NCBI GenBank assembly: GCA_021819255.1
Contig: JAKART010000195.1
Location: 1 to 5,364 of the forward strand
Length of the DNA: 5,364 nucleotides
Source of the DNA: Acidobacteriota bacterium
GTDB taxonomy: Bacteria; Acidobacteriota; Terriglobia; Terriglobales; Acidobacteriaceae
Direction of reading: 5' to 3'
The translations under genes were made by a program, and so were the position numbers. The notes under the pieces are model-generated. The model saw only the letters and a list, made by a program, of their open reading frames with translations. It searched no databases and had not been told where the DNA came from. Of the stretch, positions 1 to 5,364 are shown piece after piece. The first letter of the stretch is position 1. Every line of letters starts with the position of its first letter.

Positions 1-1507
1 AGATAGGCAGCCGGTGCAGATGCTGCAGCGAGGAGTACCCGGTCCCGAAGTCATCCACCGTAAACCTCACGCCCATGCTGGAGAGCTCCTGCATCTCGGG
101 CAGGATCTCATCCACATTCATGATCGCCCTCTCGATGATCTCCATCTCCAGGCACGCCGGGTCAATCTTCCACCGCTTCAAAGACCTTGCGGTCTCCTGA
201 GCGAATTCCTTGCGCTTCAACTGCATGGGTGAGATGTTTACCGCGACTCGCAGCGGCCTGGTCATCGTCTTGTTCCACTGGTCTATCTGGCGGCAGACCG
301 CATCCACCACGCAGCGTCCCACCGGATAGATCATCCCGTTATCTTCGGCGCGGGCGATCGCCCGGTCAGGATGGATATATTCCTGGCAGTGATCCTTCAG
401 CCTGAGAAACGCCTCGGCGGCGCGCAACCCACCCTGGGCCGAGTACTGGAGCTGATAGTGCAACAGCGGCCCGCCCGCAGCCAGCATTCCGCGCAGGGAT
501 CCGTCCAGCGACTGGCTGTCATCGGCGGTGCTGCCGGCATCCGGGCCGGCCACGGCGAAGCGGTTGCCTCCGGCGCGTTTGGCCCGGTACATGGCCGCAT
601 CCGCCGCGCGCCATACCTGGTCCATATCCGAGCCGTGGTCCGGATAGATGGCGATGCCCAGACTGGCGCGCGGCTCCAGGGTGTAGCCGCCGATCAGCGC
701 AGGCTTGTTCAAGGCCTGCAACAGCATCTTCCCCACCAGGCCGGCAGCGTCAGCGCTGTTGATCTCCCCCAGCACCACGGCGAACTCATCGCCTCCCAGC
801 CGCGCCACGGTATCCATTCCGCGCAGGCGGCTGGTGAGCAGCCCGGCGATATGTTTCAGATATTCATCCCCGACCGTATGGCCGTACCAGTCATTCACCT
901 TTTTGAAGTTGTCCATATCGACGCAGATGATTGCCGTCCTGTGCTTCAGCCTCTGCGCCGAGCTCATCGCCTGCGCCATCCGGTCCGCCAGCAGCGTGCG
1001 GTTGGGCAGCCCGGTCAAGGCATCATGATGGGCCATTTGAACCAGCTCCGCATTCAAATGCCAGCGCTCGGTGATGTCTTCGGCGATCACCAGCTTGCAG
1101 ACTCGCCCAAGATGGTGAAGCTCGTTGGAACGCACGGCCACATTCAACTGCGTGCCATCTCGGCGCCGATGGCGCTGCACCACATCGGCCGCAGGTCCCG
1201 GCTGGCCTTCGAGCGGGCGGCAGGGGATCTCTTCGGCCTCGCCGCCGGAGATCACGATGTCGCTCAGCGTGAGCTCAAGAAACTCCTCGCGGCTGAATCC
1301 ATACTGCGTCAGCGCGCTCTGGTTGGCATCCAGAAACTTCAGCGTGACCGTGTCATAGATCCAGATCGCCAGCGGGTTCCCATTAAACAGAATGCTCACT
1401 GCCGAGATAGGAGATTCAGGAGCAGTGGCCCCGCGGTCCTTCGGAACGTCCGTTCGCATACCAAGTTCCTTCAGCTTCGTATCCGTTGAACTGAGTGTCA
1501 GTTCCAT
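1..1507 (-). CDS. PAS-GGDEF-EAL cyclic-di-GMP signalling protein (C-terminus beyond window)
   Basis: A cytoplasmic protein predicted to make and/or break cyclic di-GMP in response to a PAS-sensed signal; 502 residues are visible. A PAS domain spans about residues 35-147 (IYDTVTLKFLDANQSALTQY, then IAEDITER). The GGDEF domain spans about 160-320 and has HHDALTGLPNR at 160-170, an intact GGDEF at 238-242 and an RxxD inhibitory site (RGMD, 229-232) exactly five residues before it. Diguanylate cyclase activity with product feedback is therefore plausible. The EAL domain begins near 345: its signature reads EAF (365-367), and the metal-ligand positions N424 (VNIS), E456 (LEMEIIE) and D485/D486 (DDFGTGYSSL) are present. 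The window ends at RLPI, before the catalytic lysine and final glutamate, so phosphodiesterase activity cannot be judged. No transmembrane segment is seen. The in-frame stop at 1585-1583 limits the start to ATG 1507 or ATG 1459; the latter has the better ribosome site. Confidence 0.93.
   Translation of the reverse strand, partial: MELTLSSTDTKLKELGMRTDVPKDRGATAPESPISAVSILFNGNPLAIWIYDTVTLKFLDANQSALTQYGFSREEFLELTLSDIVISGGEAEEIPCRPLEGQPGPAADVVQRHRRRDGTQLNVAVRSNELHHLGRVCKLVIAEDITERWHLNAELVQMAHHDALTGLPNRTLLADRMAQAMSSAQRLKHRTAIICVDMDNFKKVNDWYGHTVGDEYLKHIAGLLTSRLRGMDTVARLGGDEFAVVLGEINSADAAGLVGKMLLQALNKPALIGGYTLEPRASLGIAIYPDHGSDMDQVWRAADAAMYRAKRAGGNRFAVAGPDAGSTADDSQSLDGSLRGMLAAGGPLLHYQLQYSAQGGLRAAEAFLRLKDHCQEYIHPDRAIARAEDNGMIYPVGRCVVDAVCRQIDQWNKTMTRPLRVAVNISPMQLKRKEFAQETARSLKRWKIDPACLEMEIIERAIMNVDEILPEMQELSSMGVRFTVDDFGTGYSSLQHLHRLPI
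1460..1471 (-). promoter_or_regulatory. Shine-Dalgarno favouring an internal start (ATG 1459) of the GGDEF-EAL gene
   Basis: On the minus strand AAGGAA (1471-1466) lies six bases before the in-frame ATG at 1459 (codon 17 of the longer reading). The upstream ATG at 1507 has only a weak GGGCG about ten bases before it. If 1459 is the true start, the protein loses 16 unremarkable residues, well before the PAS domain, and the perfect inverted repeat at 1488-1504 falls in the untranslated leader. Confidence 0.4.
1488..1504. promoter_or_regulatory. Perfect 7-bp inverted repeat at the 5' end of the GGDEF-EAL gene
   Basis: GAACTGA (1488-1494) and TCAGTTC (1498-1504) are exact reverse complements separated by three bases. 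The site lies just inside the longer ORF (codons 2-7), or in the leader if translation starts at 1459. It could be an operator or a small RNA hairpin near the ribosome site. It is flanked by the inverted pair GTTCGCATA (1452-1460) and TATGCGAAC (1507-1515), with a further direct TTCGCATAC at 1523-1531. Function is inferred from position only. Confidence 0.35.
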
Positions 1508-1683
1508 ATGCGAACAACGCCCTTCGCATACAAACCCTTCGGCTGCCAGGAGCCCACCCTGTCGGAATACCAGAGATCGAACTCATGCTGGAGATCAAAT
1601 CATGCAAGAGATGCAACCGGGAAAGGCCAGGGAACACCGCCGGGCGAATCCCGTCTCGCCGGCTCCTCCCAAAACAACATAAC

Positions 1684-1723
1684 GTGTGCCTAGATTACCG
1701 CTAAAAGCGGTGATCCGGCGCAC
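1684..1723 (+). other. Long imperfect RNA hairpin, possible terminator or structured RNA
   Basis: GTGTGCC (1684-1690) pairs with GGCGCAC (1717-1723), and GATTACCGCT (1693-1702) pairs with AGCGGTGATC (1706-1715). This gives 17 pairs around an AAA loop with a two-by-one internal loop. Both imperfect pairs are G-U wobbles in plus-strand RNA but A-C mismatches in minus-strand RNA, so the structure is more stable on a plus transcript. On the plus side T6 (1735-1740) follows 11 bases after the stem, too far for a textbook terminator. On the minus side a U-rich stretch (GTTATGTTGTTTT) follows almost directly, so it could also end read-through from the propeller gene. No plus-strand gene upstream is recognised. 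Confidence 0.45.
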
Positions 1724-1834
1724 ATCTTCCGTCCTTTTTTGCGGCAGCAATCCCTGCCTCCACTTCAGCATCCATTCGTAACCCTCCGCATGCCGGAAAT
1801 GTTAGAGGCAAGTAAACAAATTGCCTTCCAAGGG

Positions 1835-1932
1835 CTCGCCCAAAGCCACACGCCGGGAGCCCCTTGCCCAGCGCCGTTCGCCCAGCCCGGTTCGCCCAGC
1901 CACCACCGCCCCGCCCGGTTCGCCCAGCCAGA
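1835..1932. repeat. Degenerate 14-bp tandem repeat, seven units
   Basis: Seven consecutive 14-base blocks begin at 1835, 1849, 1863, 1877, 1891, 1905 and 1919. The best-kept core is TTCGCCCAGCC, exact at 1877, 1891 and 1919; CTTGCCCAGC (1863) and CTCGCCCA (1835) are in phase but diverged, and the second and sixth blocks are the most diverged. An 18-base exact duplication (1885-1902 and 1913-1930) is two units apart. The pattern is typical of a slippage-generated minisatellite. As 14 is not a multiple of three, it is unlikely to encode a peptide repeat. Confidence 0.75.
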
Positions 1933-2090
1933 AGCGTCCTGCCGGAGAGCGTGACCGAGGGTGGGACATTCGCGAGGCCATCTCGCCAGTCTCCGCCCGG
2001 CGCGGCACACAGCCTGGGGCTCGTCCACTTCCGCCGAACGGGGGTTGCCGATGACCCTTGTGCATCCTGCACGCCGGCAACTGGCTTGGC

Positions 2091-2180
2091 GTCTCCTTGA
2101 GCGACGCCTCCTTGAGCGACGTCTCCTGGAGCGACGCCTCCTTGAGCGACGCCTCCTGGAGCGACGCCTCCTGGAGCGGC
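2091..2180. repeat. 15-bp minisatellite, six units
   Basis: Six head-to-tail 15-base units begin at 2091, 2106, 2121, 2136, 2151 and 2166, with consensus GYCTCCTKGAGCGAC. Only three columns vary: the second (C/T), the eighth (T/G) and the fourteenth (A, with G in the last unit). All three are in one codon phase, so a frame reading Leu-Leu-Glu-Arg-Arg on plus and one reading Arg4-Ser on minus are unchanged by them. A further degenerate unit may begin at 2181. Each unit contains AGGAG on the minus strand. The array starts about 130 bases past the stop of the propeller gene. No homologous gene is recognised. Confidence 0.85.
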
Positions 2181-2313
2181 GCCTTCCGCAGAGCAAAGCC
2201 TTCCGCAGTTCCCTCAGCAGCGGCTGATTTGCATCGCCGGAGGGCCGCTCGACCGGCATGGGAAGAGGCGTGGACCGCAGCGGCGCCAGAGAGATCTTCG
2301 GACGGATGATGCC

Positions 2314-4158
2314 TCAGGGAAGCCTGGGGTGTTCGGCGGGAAGCTGAACAGCAACCACGCCCTGACCTTCCCGCACGGTATAGAAGCGGTCCGCCGCCAG
2401 ATTGGTCAGCGTCTCCTTGCTCCCATTGGGCCACAGGATCTCGGCTCGATCCAGCGTTGCATGGCTGCCCAGTCCGAAGTGCAGGCGCAGATCGCTTTGC
2501 GAAAGGTAGCTTCCCCCGCTGCGCACCTCGCCGAGCTGCACCAGATCGCCCGACACCGCCCGGACACGCGCATTCAACGCCAGGCGATTGCACTTGACGC
2601 CCTCCAGTTGAAAGCTGATCCAATGATTCTTCGGCCCGCCTGTGGGACGGAGAATCATCGGCTGGCCCACCAGGTTCTCCACCACCGCTTCCATGCGGCC
2701 GTCATTGAAGAGGTCGCCGAAGGCGACTCCGCGGCTCACCTGAGGAACCAGCAGCGCCTCTCCAACCCTCCAACTGATGTTCTTGAAGGTTCCGTCGCGC
2801 TGGTTCAGAAAGAGCCGCTTGGGTTCCAGAAACCGGGAAGCCGTGGGCGCGTGATCGATCTGCGGATACACATGGCCGTTGGCCTGGAAAAAGTCAACCC
2901 AGCCGCTGTTGGCAAAGTCCACAAAGTCGTCTCCCCAGCCCACATATCCCTGGGTGCCGCGGGCAATGCCGGAGTTGACGGACACATCCGTAAAGGCCAT
3001 GCCGCCATCATTCCGGTAGAGCGAAGTGTACTCCACATCGAAGTGGGAGACGGCGATCGAGAGGCGTCCGGTATGCAGATAATCGCCCAGGGCGACGCCC
3101 ATGTTCGCCTGCTCCACGCCGTCCTCATTGGCGGCCACGCCGGCCAGCAGAGCCACGTCTTCAAACCGTCCCTTGCCGTCGTTCTGGTAGAGGTAGTTCT
3201 CTCCTCCATCGTTGGCCACAAACAGGTCAAGCTTGCCGTCATCGTTGAAGTCCGACCACACGGCGGTGAGGCCGTGGCGGCGGCCGGAGCCCGCCACGCC
3301 GGCCTGCCGGGAGACATCCGAAAATGTTCCGTCGCCGTTGTTGCGGTAAAGGTTGTCGGGCAATCCCGGTAGCCCGCGCGGACCGCATTGCACATCGATA
3401 CCAAGGTATTGGCAGGGCTTTTTCAGCGCGCCCGATGTGGGCAGGCTGTGCAGATCAAAGTCCACATAATGCGATACGAACAGATCCGCCCAGCCATCGC
3501 CGTCGTAGTCCCCAAACGCCGCGCCGGTGGCCCAGCCGGCATCCGCGCCGAGTCCGCTCGCCTGGGTGACATCGGTAAAGGTGCCGTCGCCGTTGTTGCG
3601 GTAGAGCACCACGCCGTTCAGGCAGGTCACCAGGATGTCCGGCCAGCCGTCGTTGTTATAGTCGCCCACCGCAACGCCCATCGCCCAGCCGGGATAGCCC
3701 ACTCCCGCCTTATCGGTAACATCGGTGAAGGTTCCATCGCGGTTGTTGCGGAACAGGGCGCTGCGCGCCTTGACGCCGTGCAGCGCCATGTCCACGCTCT
3801 GGGCGTTGGTAAAGTAGATGTCCAGCCAGCCGTCGCGGTCGTAGTCGATCAGCGCGACGCCTCCGCTCATCGACTCGGAGATGAACTTCGCCTCCGGGCT
3901 GGAGCGGTGGTCAAAGTGAATGCCGGTCAACTTGGTGATGTCCACCAACTGAGGATAGTTGGGCAGCGGCCCGGTCTCCTTTTGCTCCGCCTCAGCCTTG
4001 GCGCGCTCCGCCGGGGACAACGGAGTGGGCGCGCCCATCTGCCCCTCCATGGCGCCCTGCCGAGGCCAGAGGAAGAGAAAGCCCGCCAGCTTCAACAGAA
4101 ACTCCCGCCGCGACCTTCCCAGCCTCGCGCGGCCCCGCGCTCCAAACTCAGGTGTCAT
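2314..4158 (-). CDS. Tat-exported FG-GAP repeat / ASPIC-UnbV domain protein (CRTAC1-like)
   Basis: Predicted exported beta-propeller protein of 614 residues; biochemical role unknown. The N-terminus carries a twin-arginine signal, SRREFLLK at 16-23, followed by a hydrophobic stretch (24-32). FG-GAP/VCBS repeats follow. Metal-loop motifs DYDRDGWLD (105), DYNNDGWPD (166), DYDGDGWAD (217) and DFNDDGKLD (303) are intact, while DYLHTG (359), DFANSG (414) and DLFNDG (482) are degenerate. Several blades carry the partner motif YRNNGDGTFxDV. The paired cysteines of CQYLGIDVQCGPRGLPG (249, 258) are typical of this family. An ASPIC/UnbV domain fills about 510-600 (EVRSGGSYLSQSDLRLHFGLG). The frame stays open to a GTG at 4266, adding 36 residues, but ATG 4158 puts the RR motif at the normal distance from the N-terminus. 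Its ribosome site is weak (GGCGGA). A sigma70-like promoter lies 5' of it. Bacterial members are often described as integrin-like; calcium binding is inferred. Confidence 0.93.
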   Translation of the reverse strand: MTPEFGARGRARLGRSRREFLLKLAGFLFLWPRQGAMEGQMGAPTPLSPAERAKAEAEQKETGPLPNYPQLVDITKLTGIHFDHRSSPEAKFISESMSGGVALIDYDRDGWLDIYFTNAQSVDMALHGVKARSALFRNNRDGTFTDVTDKAGVGYPGWAMGVAVGDYNNDGWPDILVTCLNGVVLYRNNGDGTFTDVTQASGLGADAGWATGAAFGDYDGDGWADLFVSHYVDFDLHSLPTSGALKKPCQYLGIDVQCGPRGLPGLPDNLYRNNGDGTFSDVSRQAGVAGSGRRHGLTAVWSDFNDDGKLDLFVANDGGENYLYQNDGKGRFEDVALLAGVAANEDGVEQANMGVALGDYLHTGRLSIAVSHFDVEYTSLYRNDGGMAFTDVSVNSGIARGTQGYVGWGDDFVDFANSGWVDFFQANGHVYPQIDHAPTASRFLEPKRLFLNQRDGTFKNISWRVGEALLVPQVSRGVAFGDLFNDGRMEAVVENLVGQPMILRPTGGPKNHWISFQLEGVKCNRLALNARVRAVSGDLVQLGEVRSGGSYLSQSDLRLHFGLGSHATLDRAEILWPNGSKETLTNLAADRFYTVREGQGVVAVQLPAEHPRLP

Positions 4159-4351
4159 CCGGATTGTCCGCCTGCATCTCCGGAATCGCCGTATCGACGC
4201 GTTTGCTGCACCGGCGCCTCTCTCCCTTGCGTTAATCTGCGGCAAGCTGGGCCTGCCGGCCCGCACGCGCCCCAGCCGGACACAGCCCCGCGCCCGGGAA
4301 CAAAACCGGACACGCAGATGGGCTCGCGAAGGTAGAGAGCATAGCGTGAGA

Positions 4352-4381
4352 ATTATAGAGGACCGCGGGGTAAAAGGTCAG
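4352..4381 (-). promoter_or_regulatory. Sigma70-like promoter for the FG-GAP gene
   Basis: On the minus strand an exact TATAAT (4357-4352) is preceded by CTGACC (4381-4376, four of six matches to TTGACA) with an 18-base spacer. Transcription would start near 4345, giving a leader of about 187 bases to ATG 4158, or about 80 bases to the alternative GTG at 4266. The site lies in a locally AT-rich patch of a GC-rich gap, which adds support. It suggests the propeller gene is transcribed separately from the receptor gene. Confidence 0.5.
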
Positions 4382-4861
4382 CCCGCACCATGGCTCGCGC
4401 GGCAGGGCAATCGCATCTCACACCAGCTCCAGGCGCCCGCGCGGGCCACAAGGCGATCCACCATGCGCCGGGCCAGGGGATGAAGCGGAACCTGCTCAAC
4501 TCTGACGGCTCGATCGGCAGCGATAACGACATCGACGAGCGCGAGATGAAGTGCGTGGTCTTCATCCGGGAGAGCAGGCTGTTCGTCGAAGTTGCAGCAA
4601 GAGGCAGAACGGCGGCCATTCTGGTCCGCCGGATCGGCACCTTCCGCAGGCATCATGTGGAGATGCAACGCTATCTCACCCTGTTGCCGGCCAATCAATC
4701 CCAGGTCGGCGGAAGCCAACCGCCCCCATTGGCCCCCAGACCAGCGGAAGGAGCTTCAACCCGCGGGCCGGGCTGAACTTGAGAACTCAGGCACGAGGCC
4801 TGCACAGCATTGGACTTTCTATATCTCTCACCTCAAGGCATCCGGGAATGGACGTTGCGGT
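4382..4861. other. Spacer between the receptor gene and the FG-GAP promoter
   Basis: About 480 bases lie between the receptor stop and the promoter of the propeller gene. No intrinsic terminator with a U-tract is visible after the receptor. The best structures on the minus strand are GGTTGGC-TTCC-GCCGACC (4721-4704, seven pairs with one U-G) and CAGGC-CTCGT-GCCTG near 4790-4804, neither followed by a T run. Open frames cross the spacer on both strands; only the plus frame at 4480-4776 shows a coding-like base bias, and it is listed separately with low confidence. Confidence 0.5.
4480..4776 (+). CDS. Doubtful small hypothetical protein, opposite strand
   Basis: A 98-codon plus-strand frame starting at ATG 4480. 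I do not recognise the product. In its favour, 34 of the first 36 codons end in G or C, and the N-terminal half is balanced in charge (NSDGSIGSDNDIDEREMKC, then CVVFIRESRLFVEVAARGR) with a plausible strand-turn-strand pattern. Against it, the bias fades after codon 36, the C-terminal third is proline- and glycine-rich, the only purine-rich run (AGGGG) touches the start codon, and the antisense frame ending at 4353 shares the same third positions. The frame is open further upstream to ATG 4390, but that stretch lacks the bias. It could be a decayed gene fragment or chance. Confidence 0.2.
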   Translation: MKRNLLNSDGSIGSDNDIDEREMKCVVFIRESRLFVEVAARGRTAAILVRRIGTFRRHHVEMQRYLTLLPANQSQVGGSQPPPLAPRPAEGASTRGPG

Positions 4862-5364
4862 TCAGAATGTATAGCGGCCGGAAAACTGCCAGACCCTCGG
4901 AGGATTCAACTGATCGATCGACTCCAGTTGGCCGAAGGGGCTGGTCGAGCCTTGCGCCGCGGTGTTTGGAATCAGGTAGCAAGTCTGGTTGGCTGAGACG
5001 CCATCGCCGCAATTTGTGCCGACCGGATTGTACTCAAGGGTCTGCACTCCAGCCTGGGCCTGAACAAAGTAATTTTGATGGTTGGTCAGGTTGAAAACCT
5101 GCGCCGTCACCGAAACGTACTGGGCTCCATGAATCAAAAAGCGGCGTTCGAAACTGGCGTCCGCTTCATCGATCCATGGTCCGTAAAATGAGTTGTACCC
5201 AAGCGTCGGAGACGGACCGGCCCCGGAAAATCCAGCCGCCGTATTGCTCGTCGATTCGTTGAACGCACTGTCATTCAGGTTGTCGTCCGCCCCGTTACAA
5301 TTTTGCAGATTGGGGCCCGTGCAGGCGGCGTTGAGTGTGCCGGTATACGGGCGTCCTGAGTTGA
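4862..5364 (-). CDS. Oar-like TonB-dependent receptor, C-terminal part (start beyond window)
   Basis: The last 166 residues of an outer-membrane beta-barrel receptor; the frame is open to the window edge and stops at TGA 4864-4862. The segment matches the end of the large Oar/CarboxypepD-regulatory TonB receptors abundant in Acidobacteriota. It contains GYNSFYGPWIDEADASFERR, then VTAQVFNLTNHQNYF, then FGQLESIDQLNPPRVWQFSG and a terminal YTF. The NxFxGP...D.S..+.F, the FNLxNHxNF-like motif and the PRxxQF...YTF ending are the usual last strands of that family, and the final phenylalanine is the outer-membrane assembly signal. Two cysteine pairs (CTGPNLQNC and CGDGVSANQTC) lie in predicted extracellular loops and could form disulfides. 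Substrate is unknown; relatives import or bind large polymers, or act in protein export. The plug and N-terminal domains lie outside the window. Confidence 0.9.
   Translation of the reverse strand, partial: NSGRPYTGTLNAACTGPNLQNCNGADDNLNDSAFNESTSNTAAGFSGAGPSPTLGYNSFYGPWIDEADASFERRFLIHGAQYVSVTAQVFNLTNHQNYFVQAQAGVQTLEYNPVGTNCGDGVSANQTCYLIPNTAAQGSTSPFGQLESIDQLNPPRVWQFSGRYTF

Larger units (their letters stand above)
1508..2313. other. Repeat-rich intergenic island between the c-di-GMP gene and the FG-GAP gene
   Basis: About 800 bases lie between the stop of the propeller gene and the start of the GGDEF-EAL gene. Several open frames cross it on both strands, but none has recognisable protein character and most owe their length to repeats. 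Contents from low to high coordinate: a leader for the GGDEF-EAL gene with no clear promoter match, a strong hairpin (1684-1723) with a following T6 run (1735-1740), a small inverted repeat AGGCAA/TTGCCT (1806-1811, 1821-1826), a 14-bp tandem array (1835-1932), a 15-bp tandem array (2091-2180), and an 11-bp direct repeat GCCTTCCGCAG (2181-2191 and 2198-2208). The 14-bp period is not a multiple of three, which argues against a long conserved protein crossing the whole island. Confidence 0.6.

Noticed and set aside
371..1489. Long plus-strand open frame of 372 codons
   Set aside because: It is the antisense shadow of the PAS-GGDEF-EAL gene, whose motifs (GGDEF, RxxD, DDFGTGYSSL) are read on the minus strand; the plus translation resembles no known protein.
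1508..1683. Cyclic-di-GMP riboswitch in the leader of the GGDEF-EAL gene
   Set aside because: Looked for the conserved GEMM-type core because of the gene's function; nothing resembling it is present.
2091..2180. CRISPR array
   Set aside because: Units are 15 bases head to tail with no unique spacers and no cas genes nearby; it is a tandem repeat.
1765..2623. Minus-strand frames of 273 and 164 codons crossing the repeat island
   Set aside because: One overlaps the end of the FG-GAP gene out of frame, and both owe their length to the repeats. They cross a 14-bp array that changes frame with every unit, so long conserved proteins are unlikely.
2329..4335. Two long plus-strand frames (2329-3372 and 3388-4335)
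   Set aside because: Antisense to the FG-GAP/ASPIC gene. Their valine- and histidine-rich composition is the usual complement of the GDGTFTDV and DYDxDG repeats.
4704..4804. Rho-independent terminator after the receptor gene
   Set aside because: Short hairpins exist at 4704-4721 and about 4790-4804, but neither is followed by a T run on the minus strand.
5128..5137. TTG at 5137 as a start codon of a 91-residue protein
   Set aside because: The frame continues open upstream with typical receptor C-terminal motifs, so this is an internal leucine.

Overview
The window is GC-rich bacterial DNA. All three firmly supported genes lie on the minus strand, so transcription runs from high to low coordinates. 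An Oar-like TonB-dependent receptor C-terminus together with a Tat-exported FG-GAP/ASPIC-UnbV (CRTAC1-like) protein and a PAS-GGDEF-EAL protein points to an Acidobacteriota genome, probably a Solibacter/Terriglobia-type soil organism. This is an inference from family content, not from a marker gene.

Layout in transcription order. (1) 5364-4862 is the last 166 residues of an outer-membrane receptor, ending in the typical terminal phenylalanine; its start lies outside the window. (2) 4861-4159 is about 700 bases holding a good sigma70-like promoter (-35 at 4381-4376, -10 TATAAT at 4357-4352), a long leader for the next gene, and a doubtful small plus-strand ORF at 4480-4776. (3) 4158-2314 is a complete 614-residue secreted beta-propeller protein with a clear twin-arginine signal, seven FG-GAP-type metal-loop repeats and a C-terminal ASPIC/UnbV domain. 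(4) 2313-1508 is about 800 bases without a convincing gene. It holds two unrelated minisatellites (six 15-bp units at 2091-2180 and seven degenerate 14-bp units at 1835-1932) and a strong hairpin at 1684-1723. (5) 1507-1 is a PAS-GGDEF-EAL cyclic-di-GMP enzyme, cut by the window edge inside the EAL domain.

The receptor and the propeller protein are both cell-envelope or exported proteins of families common in Acidobacteriota. Their gap and the separate promoter argue against one simple operon. The c-di-GMP enzyme is separated from them by the repeat-rich island, so no functional link is shown. I see no CRISPR array, tRNA, rRNA, transposase or defence system. The least ordinary part is the repeat island, where all variation in the 15-bp array falls in a single codon phase.
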